Below are positions 45,107 through 52,017 of a stretch of 64,000 nt of DNA, piece by piece. The stretch's first letter is position 1, and every line of letters starts with the position of its first letter. This DNA is from Verrucomicrobiales bacterium (GTDB lineage Bacteria; Verrucomicrobiota; Verrucomicrobiia; Verrucomicrobiales; DEV007), in assembly GCA_016795385.1 (NCBI GenBank), contig JAEUHI010000005.1, forward strand, positions 23,644-87,643, written 5' to 3'. Both the position numbers and the translations under genes were made by a program. A model generated the notes under the pieces. That model was not told the DNA's origin, made no database searches, and saw only the letters and a list, made by a program, of their open reading frames with translations.

Positions 45107-46671
45107 GCACTCTGACCTCCAGCATCGGATTCGTCTGGCGGCTTGTCTGCGAACCGGCGCGGCGGCGCTTGGAGCTGGCCCTCCGGCAGCCGCAGCAGGC
45201 TCAAGCGCGGGTGTTCGAGAGGCTGCTGTCGGCGGGAGCGCCCTCGGCCTTTGGTCGAGAACATGGCTTGCATCGCGTGCGCTCGCTCTCGGATTTTCGC
45301 GAGGCTGTGCCGGTCCGCGATTACGACACGCACCTGCCCTGGATCCGGCGACTCCAATCCGAGACGGATCGCGACGTGATGACCTCGGGAACCGTGGAAG
45401 CCTTCGAACGCAGCAGCGGCTCCTCGGCGGCCTGCAAATGGATCCCCATCACCCCGGCCCTGCGGTGCGAATTCGCGGAAGCGGTGCGCGCGTGGATGGG
45501 GAATCTCCACCGGTGCCACTCCCGCGCGATGTGTGGACCGGCATGGTGGCTCGTCAGTCCGCTGCCTCCGGCGGAGGCGACCCTCACCGGCATTCCCGTC
45601 GGCATCAACAGTGATGATGAATACCTCGGCACCTGGGAACGGCGGATGGCACCGCTCTTTCTCGCCGTGCCACCACGACTTGCGGGGGTTCAAAACATTG
45701 AAGAGAGCATGAATCTCACCCTGCGCTTCCTCCTGCACGCCCCGGATCTGAGGATGATCTCGGTCTGGAATGCCAGTTATCTCCTCCTCTTGTGGCGGCG
45801 ATTGTTGGTCCACGGCGAGCCGTTGTTGGAATCGCTTTCCCGGGGTGGCGAGGCCCTCGGGCGACGTTTGGAGGCGATGCCGGATCGTGGCGCGAGGCTG
45901 CGCGCCCATTGGCGGGAAGGGACGATCACTCCCGGCATGGTCTGGCCGAACCTCGCGTTGCTGAGTGCGTGGGATGGCGCTGATCTGAGGGAAACAAAGA
46001 CGCTGTTTCCTGACGTGGCTTTCCAGGCGAAGGGACTTCTGGCAACGGAGGGTGTTGTGACCATCCCTTGGGATAACGATGAGGGTGCCTGCGTCCCCGC
46101 CCTGAATTCCCACCTCCTCGAGTTTGAGGAGAGCGGCGGTCGCGTCGTGTCGGCTCACGAACTGGAGCAAGGCGGCGAGTACGGCGTCATCCTCACCACC
46201 GGAGGCGGGCTTTGGCGCTATCGCTTGGGCGACACCGTGCGAGCCGAAGCCCGGTGCGGGGAGACCTGCCGGCTGCGTTTCGCGGGCCGGAGCGACGGCG
46301 TCAGCGACCTTCGCGGCGAGAAGTTGCACCCGCAGATGGTGGCGGCGGTGCTGCGGCGGTTGCCGGTCGAGTTTGCGATGCTGGCACCGGACCGCGAAGG
46401 CTACACCTTGTTTGCATCCACCGATCAGGCACGGCATGCCGACACCGTCGATCTGGCGCTACATGACAATCCTCATTATGCGCTCTGCCGCGCGAACGGA
46501 CAACTGGGGCCGGTGCGACTCTTCCACGTGCAGGAAGATGGTCGTGCCGCCTGCCTGCGACGCGCCCTTTCGGAGGGCGGGCGGCCCGGCACCGCAAAAA
46601 GTCCTGCCCTGAGCCGCCACGACGGATGGGAGCGGCATTTCCACGGCCGCTTTGTTGAATCGAACTCATGA
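45103..46671 (+). CDS. GH3 auxin-responsive-promoter-family acyl-adenylating amide synthetase
   Basis: A 522-residue protein starting at an ATGA overlap. GH3/firefly-luciferase superfamily motifs: SSGSSAACKWIP (residues 104-115, the phosphate loop), LLATEGVVTIPW (the SEG motif) and YRLGDTVR (the ribose-binding YRxGD motif). Plant GH3 enzymes activate a carboxylate as acyl-AMP and join it to an amino acid. In a cluster with desaturases, a bacterial GH3 would plausibly make a fatty amide or N-acyl amino acid (inference). It is the only carboxyl-activating enzyme in the cluster, and no carrier-protein partner exists. Confidence 0.8.
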   Translation: MSTLTSSIGFVWRLVCEPARRRLELALRQPQQAQARVFERLLSAGAPSAFGREHGLHRVRSLSDFREAVPVRDYDTHLPWIRRLQSETDRDVMTSGTVEAFERSSGSSAACKWIPITPALRCEFAEAVRAWMGNLHRCHSRAMCGPAWWLVSPLPPAEATLTGIPVGINSDDEYLGTWERRMAPLFLAVPPRLAGVQNIEESMNLTLRFLLHAPDLRMISVWNASYLLLLWRRLLVHGEPLLESLSRGGEALGRRLEAMPDRGARLRAHWREGTITPGMVWPNLALLSAWDGADLRETKTLFPDVAFQAKGLLATEGVVTIPWDNDEGACVPALNSHLLEFEESGGRVVSAHELEQGGEYGVILTTGGGLWRYRLGDTVRAEARCGETCRLRFAGRSDGVSDLRGEKLHPQMVAAVLRRLPVEFAMLAPDREGYTLFASTDQARHADTVDLALHDNPHYALCRANGQLGPVRLFHVQEDGRAACLRRALSEGGRPGTAKSPALSRHDGWERHFHGRFVESNS

Positions 46672-47726
46672 GGAGCGAACGCGACGGCATTCGATCTGCG
46701 GAGCCTGGCGACGATGCCGCCTTGAGACGTTTGTTGCGCGAAACGCCCTTGCCCGGTGGCATCAGCGTGACGCTCGAACGCGAGCCGTCGTTTTTTGGAG
46801 CCGATGTGGATGTAATCCGACACGACACGGTATGGCTGGACGGGGCGGGATGCGGATCGCGGCTCTTGAAGCGCGCCTGGTGGAACGGAGAAGAGACGGA
46901 TGTCGCCTATTGTGCGGATCTCCGCGTTCATCCGCAGGAGAGGCATCGCAGCGGCCGCCTTCTGCGCCATGCCTTCGAAGGATGTGATGCGATGCAGGCG
47001 CGGTATCCGGCGGCGGTGACATGGACGGCCGTGTTCGAGGAGAATCTCCGCGCGCGCCGCATCCTCGAAAGCGGTCGTAACGGACTCCCGGTTTACGAAG
47101 ACCGCGGCCGCCTCCTGTGTCCCGCCTTGCTCGCCTTCCCCGGCAAACGACTGCCAAAGGCAGGCGCGCGGGACTGGGATGAAATCGCCGATTTCATCAA
47201 TGCCCACCGGCGCGACCGCCCTCTCGCGCCGGTGGTGGATGCCGAAAGTTTTGCGAACGGCGAACGCTGGCCCGGGCTGCGTGCCGAAGATGTCCTGGTG
47301 AAACGTGAAAGCGGCAAGATTCGGGGAGTGGTGGGTTTGCACGATGTGAGACATTGCCGTCAGATCCGGATCCACGGCGTTCCCGGCTGGTTGCAGCGAT
47401 TGCGCGGCCCTTCGCGCCTCCTCGCGGGGTTGGGTTTGGGTCCCGTAATCCCCGCGGTGGGTGAAGTCATGCCACTGGCCTATGCCAGCTTCCTCACCGC
47501 GGAATCAGTAACGATCGCCCGCGAACTCCTCCGGGCGGCCGCCGCGGAAGCGGCGCGGCGTGGCCTCGGTTTTGTGATGACCGCCTTTCACGAGCACGAT
47601 CCCTTCGTCCCGGCGTTGCGGGGTCTCCCACGCGTTCCATTCGCCGGGCGTCTCTACGAGATTCACCGGGGAAAACCGGTGACATGGCCGGCGGGAGTGC
47701 CTTTGGTGGAGGCGGCAGCCCTATGA
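46668..47726 (+). CDS. GNAT-family N-acyltransferase
   Basis: It starts at an ATGA overlap and has 352 residues. The N-terminal half has GNAT character (IRSAEPGDDAALRRLLRETP; ADLRVHPQERHRSGRLLRHAF, a V-x-P-x-x-R-x-x-G-x-G-like CoA loop; VFEENLRARRILESG). The second half repeats related strands (GVVGLHDVRHCRQIRIHGVPGW; AAAEAARRGLGFVMTAFH), so it may be a double GNAT. It likely acylates an amine in the same pathway. The stop overlaps the desaturase start. Confidence 0.65.
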   Translation: MRSERDGIRSAEPGDDAALRRLLRETPLPGGISVTLEREPSFFGADVDVIRHDTVWLDGAGCGSRLLKRAWWNGEETDVAYCADLRVHPQERHRSGRLLRHAFEGCDAMQARYPAAVTWTAVFEENLRARRILESGRNGLPVYEDRGRLLCPALLAFPGKRLPKAGARDWDEIADFINAHRRDRPLAPVVDAESFANGERWPGLRAEDVLVKRESGKIRGVVGLHDVRHCRQIRIHGVPGWLQRLRGPSRLLAGLGLGPVIPAVGEVMPLAYASFLTAESVTIARELLRAAAAEAARRGLGFVMTAFHEHDPFVPALRGLPRVPFAGRLYEIHRGKPVTWPAGVPLVEAAAL

Positions 47727-48523
47727 AACACACCGCCGACATCCGCACCGTCTTCCTGCTCGCGCTGCTGAGCGGCGCTTACGTCGCGGCCTGGTGGTTT
47801 CCCTCCCCCGTCTGGTGGATTCCGTGTTCGATCCTCGCGGTGAGCGCCTGCGCGGCCAAGCACAATCACACCCATTGTGCCACGTTCCGTCAACGTTGGG
47901 CGAATCGATGTCTCGAACTGTGGCTCACCGTTTTGACGGGCACCTCCAGCGCCAGCATCCGCGTCTCGCATCGTGTGCGCCATCACGGTGGCAATCAATC
48001 GGACGAGGATTTCGTGCGCTGCAGCCTTGTCGAAGGATCCCAACCTTTGCTTGCCTTGCTGTGCTACGTGCCCGCCGTGGTGGCGGAATCCTGGCGGCGC
48101 GGCAAAGGCGACCTGCGTCACCGTCGACGGCTCCCGCTTTGGCGCGATTGCCGTTTCGAGCGAATCTTCCTGTGGGGTTTCATTCTGGTGTCGCTTTGGA
48201 GCGACGCGTCGGGTTTCCTGCGTGTCTTCATCGTTCCGTGGATCGCCAGTCAGTGGTTCCTGATCGCGATGAATCTGCCCCAACACGACGGCTGTGAAGC
48301 TTCCAGCCGGTGGGGACACAGCCGCAATGTCACCACGCGTTTCGCCAATTGGCTGTTCCTGAACAATGGCTTTCACACGGCCCACCACGAGAAGCCCGGC
48401 CTCCACTGGAGTCTTCTTCCGGCCTATCATCGGGAACGCGTGGCTCCAAACCTTCCGGCGGCGCTGGACTGCGGCTCGCTTTCGAATTTCTGGCTCACCT
48501 GGTGGAGGGAACGGTCCGCATGA
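47723..48523 (+). CDS. Membrane fatty-acid desaturase/hydroxylase (1)
   Basis: It starts at an ATGA overlap and has 266 residues. The three histidine boxes of membrane diiron desaturases are present: HNHTH (47-51), HRVRHH (83-88) and FHTAHHE near residue 233. It has about four membrane-spanning segments. The length is short for an acyl-CoA desaturase but normal for bacterial FA_desaturase-domain enzymes, which may desaturate, hydroxylate or form triple bonds. Electrons must come from an outside donor. The substrate is probably the acyl chain handled by this cluster (inference). Confidence 0.8.
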   Translation: MKHTADIRTVFLLALLSGAYVAAWWFPSPVWWIPCSILAVSACAAKHNHTHCATFRQRWANRCLELWLTVLTGTSSASIRVSHRVRHHGGNQSDEDFVRCSLVEGSQPLLALLCYVPAVVAESWRRGKGDLRHRRRLPLWRDCRFERIFLWGFILVSLWSDASGFLRVFIVPWIASQWFLIAMNLPQHDGCEASSRWGHSRNVTTRFANWLFLNNGFHTAHHEKPGLHWSLLPAYHRERVAPNLPAALDCGSLSNFWLTWWRERSA

Positions 48524-49353
48524 AGCGATTCACTCCCGAAAACCTCACCCCGCTTTCGTGGACTCCGTTCTACGCCACGCTGGGCACCGACGACCGCCTC
48601 GCCTACAATCGATTGCACGGACTCTACTTTCTCGAGCAGACCATCTTCTTCGAGCAGCTTCTGGGACGGCCGGTGCTCGATCACCTCGCACGCCACGCAC
48701 CCGACGAATCCCTGAGGCGCGAGGCACGGGAGTTTGCCGAAGAAGAGAACCTCCACACCTCGTGGTTTCGCGACCTCTTGCGGGAGGAACGTCCCGGGTG
48801 GTATTCGAAGAGCGATTTCCATCTGATCGGAGCGGGCGCTCCGCAGCGCCTCATCATCCGCTGGCTTGGCCGCAACGTCCGATTCCTCCCCGCGCTGTTG
48901 TGGCTTCAATTGATGGCGGAGGAACGCGCCTTGTATTTCGGCCTGCAATTCATGAAGGATGACGACTCGCTTGACGGGCGTTTCCGCGCCGTGCAGAAGA
49001 AACACCTGGCGGACGAACCGGGCCACATCCGCCGTGACGAACTTTTTATCCACGCCCTCTGGGATACCGCATCACCTCGGCTGAGATCCCTCAACGCCAA
49101 ACTCCTGCATTGGCTCCTGCGTGAATATTTTCTCCTCCCGAAGCGGTCCGGCTGGAACGTCGTCGAGCACTGGTTGAAGGAACGCCCGCATTTGATCCCT
49201 CGCCGCGACGAGGCCCGGCAGGCGATGGACGGTTTGGCCCGAAACGAGGCATTCGTGAAAAGTCTTTATCCCCGTCGGCATCTCCCGCGCACCGCGACGC
49301 TTTCACAGGCTTGGCAGGAGCTGGCTTTTCTGCAACGCTTCCTCACCGACTGA
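48520..49353 (+). CDS. AurF-type diiron N-oxygenase
   Basis: It starts at an ATGA overlap and has 277 residues, mostly helical. Likely iron ligands: a Glu in LEQTIFFEQ (E39 or E45), E76-N-L-H79, E134/E135 in LMAEERALYF, and H162-x3-E166-x2-H169 in KHLADEPGH. The last pattern, with an additional histidine and a spacing of 27 from E135, is, as I recall it, that of the p-aminobenzoate N-oxygenase AurF and of CmlI, rather than that of ordinary ferritin-like proteins. AurF enzymes oxidise amines to hydroxylamines, nitroso or nitro groups. Here the amine may be part of a lipid amide (inference). Confidence 0.78.
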   Translation: MKRFTPENLTPLSWTPFYATLGTDDRLAYNRLHGLYFLEQTIFFEQLLGRPVLDHLARHAPDESLRREAREFAEEENLHTSWFRDLLREERPGWYSKSDFHLIGAGAPQRLIIRWLGRNVRFLPALLWLQLMAEERALYFGLQFMKDDDSLDGRFRAVQKKHLADEPGHIRRDELFIHALWDTASPRLRSLNAKLLHWLLREYFLLPKRSGWNVVEHWLKERPHLIPRRDEARQAMDGLARNEAFVKSLYPRRHLPRTATLSQAWQELAFLQRFLTD

Positions 49354-49360
49354 CCTGCTG

Positions 49361-50275
49361 ATGCCCGCCATCGAACATCCAGTCCCGGCGCGATTGAATC
49401 TGGTGATCGCGATCGCGCAGCTCGCGACGATGCTGGTCCTTCTTTGGCTGGCATCACGGGTCGGCGGGTGGGGGCTCCTGCCGCTCGCCCTGGCCTACGG
49501 ACTGGTGATGAACTCCGCGTATGCTATGCTGCATGAGGCGGAGCATGGCATGGCCCATCCGGTCCGCTGGCTCAACACCACCATCGGCGTCGTACTGGCA
49601 GGGTTCTTCCCGGCGCCTTTCCATCTCCTCCGACAGGGGCATCTCGGACACCATCTGCGCAACCGGTCCGACGACGAGGCGTTCGATTTCTATTTCGAAG
49701 GCGAAAGCGCGATCTGGAAACGCCTGCAACTCTACGGCATCCTCACCGGAGGCTTTTGGCTCGTGATCGCGGCGGGAAACCTCTTGTGGATCCTTTTCCC
49801 ATGGGTGCTGCGCCCCCGCCGGTTCGCCTTCGATCGTCCCACCGAGGCGCTTCTGCAGTCGCTCAACGCCCGCTTCCTTCCGGTGGTGTGGCTCGAAGCG
49901 GTAGGGGCGGTCTCCCTGCATGCGACCCTGATCTGGTGCTGGCGGATCCCGTTCTGGCATTGGGCGGCGTTGATGGCGGGATTCGGATGCCTGTGGTCGG
50001 CGATGCAGTATGTGCACCACTTCGGCACCGAACGGCATGTGGTGAACGGGGCGCGGAACCTGCGATCCTGGCGCTGGCTCGACCTGCTGTGGCTTCACCA
50101 CAACTGGCATCTCCGCCATCACCAGCAACCCACGTTGCCGTGGATCCATCTTCCCGATGAATCCCTTCAACCCCATCGCGATCATGTCTTGGCCGCCTAT
50201 CTCCGGATGTGGCGCGGGCCGCGCCTGACCCACGAACGAATCGAAAACCGTCATGCCGGAAAAATCATACGCTGA
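49361..50275 (+). CDS. Membrane fatty-acid desaturase/hydroxylase (2)
   Basis: A 304-residue protein starting 7 nt after the N-oxygenase stop. Histidine boxes: HEAEH (58-62), HLGHH (94-98) and HHNWHLRHHQ near residue 247, with a further QYVHHFGTERH. There are four to five membrane segments. It is not a recent duplicate of the desaturase at 47723, since box spacing and surrounding sequence differ, so the two probably introduce different modifications. Its last 23 bases overlap the next gene. Confidence 0.8.
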   Translation: MPAIEHPVPARLNLVIAIAQLATMLVLLWLASRVGGWGLLPLALAYGLVMNSAYAMLHEAEHGMAHPVRWLNTTIGVVLAGFFPAPFHLLRQGHLGHHLRNRSDDEAFDFYFEGESAIWKRLQLYGILTGGFWLVIAAGNLLWILFPWVLRPRRFAFDRPTEALLQSLNARFLPVVWLEAVGAVSLHATLIWCWRIPFWHWAALMAGFGCLWSAMQYVHHFGTERHVVNGARNLRSWRWLDLLWLHHNWHLRHHQQPTLPWIHLPDESLQPHRDHVLAAYLRMWRGPRLTHERIENRHAGKIIR

Positions 50276-50930
50276 CTCCTGGCCCCTCCGCGCGCGGATC
50301 GTCATGGTGGCGCTGAATTTTCTGCCGCTGCTGCACGTGGCGGGAGTCGCGTATTGTACCTGGCGTTTCAACGGAGGGTGGCGGATCGGCGCGCCCTTGC
50401 TCGTGCTGTTCGTGCTGCCGCCGCTGATTACCCGGATCATGGGATGGATCTTTCCAATGGAGCCCGGAAGTCATCGTGTCGCTTCCCGGACCTTCCTGGT
50501 CTGGTGGGCCACCGCCCAATGCCAGATGGTTTTCTGCCGGCTGCCCTTCATAGAAGAGTGCCTTCGGTTTGTGCCAGGACTCTATTCCTTCTGGCTGAGA
50601 TTGTGGGGAGCCCGGATCGGGCGGCTCACCTTCTGGTCGCCGGGCCTGCGCATCCTCGATCGCGGACTTCTCCGCATCGGTGATGACGTTGTCTTCGGCA
50701 CCGGCGTACGTCTGAATGCCCACGTCATCGCCCGCGACGAGGAATCCGGCGAAATGCAGCTCCACCTCGGGGAAATCGAGATCGGGGACGCGGCCCACAT
50801 CGGCGGCTATTCGCTTCTCACCGCTGGAAGCATCATCGAGCCCGGCGAGCACTTGAAAGCCTTCTCCCTTTCGCCTCCATTCACCCGGTGGAGCGACAAC
50901 CGCAGGACACGTCCCGCCGTTCCTACGTAG
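50253..50930 (+). CDS. Membrane-associated hexapeptide-repeat (left-handed beta-helix) acyltransferase
   Basis: A 225-residue protein whose start lies 23 bp inside the desaturase gene. Two hydrophobic segments (VMVALNFLPLLHVAGVAYC; IGAPLLVLFVLPPLITRIMGW) precede a hexapeptide-repeat region: GARIGRLTFWSPGLRILDRGLLRIGDDVVFG, VRLNAH, IEIGDAAHIGGYSLLTAGSIIEPG. Relatives transfer acyl groups in natural-product or lipid pathways, and short membrane-linked versions are often labelled acyltransferase. It might add a final acyl group or act on the bilayer-bound product. Confidence 0.65.
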   Translation: MPEKSYADSWPLRARIVMVALNFLPLLHVAGVAYCTWRFNGGWRIGAPLLVLFVLPPLITRIMGWIFPMEPGSHRVASRTFLVWWATAQCQMVFCRLPFIEECLRFVPGLYSFWLRLWGARIGRLTFWSPGLRILDRGLLRIGDDVVFGTGVRLNAHVIARDEESGEMQLHLGEIEIGDAAHIGGYSLLTAGSIIEPGEHLKAFSLSPPFTRWSDNRRTRPAVPT

Positions 50931-50942
50931 ACCCCTGATCAA

Positions 50943-51515
50943 ATGAAAATCCTACCGTTCAGCCTCCTGCTTCTTCTCTCTATCGCCCACGCCCAGGTAT
51001 CGGATCCCCATGCCGCCGACCGTGATGCCCTCTGGGCGATCGGGGCGCGTTACGAGCAGGCCATCAACCAGGCGGATCTGAACTCACTGGCCGACTCGGT
51101 CCTGCCGGATGCCAGCGCGGTCTTCATGACCAACGACGAGTTGAAGGGGTTACCCGCGATGCAAGCCTTCATTGAAGGCGTCCAAAAGGAAATCGGTGAA
51201 GGCTCTGTCTATCAGGTGAAACTCCGGCCCGGCACCACTGAATTCTACGGGGATCTTGCCATCGCCCACGGGGAGAGCGACGAATCGGTGACCTTCAAGA
51301 ACGGCAAACAGATCACATATGTGACGAAGTGGACGGCCGTGCTGAAAAAGGTCGATGGAACATGGAAGGCTTTACGACTTCATGTCTCACTCAACCCCAT
51401 CGACAATCCGATCATCGATCTCAAAGACGGGCTGCGAAACTGGATCTGGTCGCTCGGCGGCTTCTTCGTCGGAGTACTCGGAGTGGTGCTTTTCAGGACC
51501 TTGAGACGCGCCTGA
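50943..51515 (+). CDS. NTF2-like (SnoaL/DUF4440) exported protein with C-terminal membrane anchor
   Basis: A 190-residue protein, 12 bp after the acyltransferase. It has a signal peptide (LLLLLSIAHAQ), a 125-residue cone-shaped NTF2-like domain (DALWAIGARYEQAINQADLNSLADSVLPDASAVF; YVTKWTAVLKKVDGTWKALRLHVSLN) and a C-terminal transmembrane helix (SLGGFFVGVLGVVLF) with a basic tail. The domain would lie in the periplasm. SnoaL-like folds bind small hydrophobic molecules or catalyse cyclisation. As the last gene of the run it may bind the exported product (inference). Confidence 0.7.
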   Translation: MKILPFSLLLLLSIAHAQVSDPHAADRDALWAIGARYEQAINQADLNSLADSVLPDASAVFMTNDELKGLPAMQAFIEGVQKEIGEGSVYQVKLRPGTTEFYGDLAIAHGESDESVTFKNGKQITYVTKWTAVLKKVDGTWKALRLHVSLNPIDNPIIDLKDGLRNWIWSLGGFFVGVLGVVLFRTLRRA

Positions 51516-51630
51516 CCAGCACGTCGGTCCCGCGACCCTAAACCCAACATTCACCCGAGCCTTTCCAGTCCTCCCGGAAACATCGCGACGGCTGCCAACG
51601 AGCCGTCGCGATTGAAGTCCGCCACGCCAC

Positions 51631-51867
51631 TCAATACCGATAATAGCGATTGCGCGCGGCACGCTTTTTCGAGATCTCGGAGCCGGCCACGGCACCGACC
51701 GCTCCTCCGACGAGGGCGCCGGTGGAGCCTCCGGTGATGAGGGCACCGGTGCCAGCTCCGATGAGGCCGCCGGTCACCGCGCCCCGTTCGCCAGGCGTGC
51801 AGGAAATGAGAAGGGTCGTGAGGCTGAGACCGATGGTGAGGAGCAGGGTTCTGGTTTTCGTATTCAT
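51631..51867 (-). CDS. Glycine-zipper lipoprotein
   Basis: The ATG at 51867 gives 78 residues. It has a lipoprotein signal (LSLTTLLISCTP, Cys about residue 22) and a glycine-zipper membrane segment (AVTGGLIGAGTGALITGG, TGALVGGAVGAVAG), then a basic/aromatic tail (KKRAARNRYYRY). Similar short lipoproteins (OsmB/YMGG type) sit in the outer membrane and respond to envelope stress. The leader CCCCAACCAACCAAC has no Shine-Dalgarno sequence. Confidence 0.75.
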   Translation of the reverse strand: MNTKTRTLLLTIGLSLTTLLISCTPGERGAVTGGLIGAGTGALITGGSTGALVGGAVGAVAGSEISKKRAARNRYYRY

Positions 51868-51991
51868 GTTGGTTGGTTGGGGAGGAGGTTGTTTCCACAA
51901 GCGGGCTCCACCCAGTCCATCAAGGACTGCTGCGGCGACCCATCGGTCCATCGGGGACCTGTCCCGTGTTTCGCAGGGAGTGTGCCGCGGG

Positions 51992-52007
51992 CGCGCCGTC
52001 AGGCGCG
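51992..52007 (-). terminator. Short GC hairpin after AI-2E permease gene
   Basis: CGCGCC-GTCA-GGCGCG, a 6-bp stem with a tetraloop 10 bp past the stop codon on the minus strand. There is no T-run. Confidence 0.3.
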
Positions 52008-52017
52008 AAGCCCGCCA

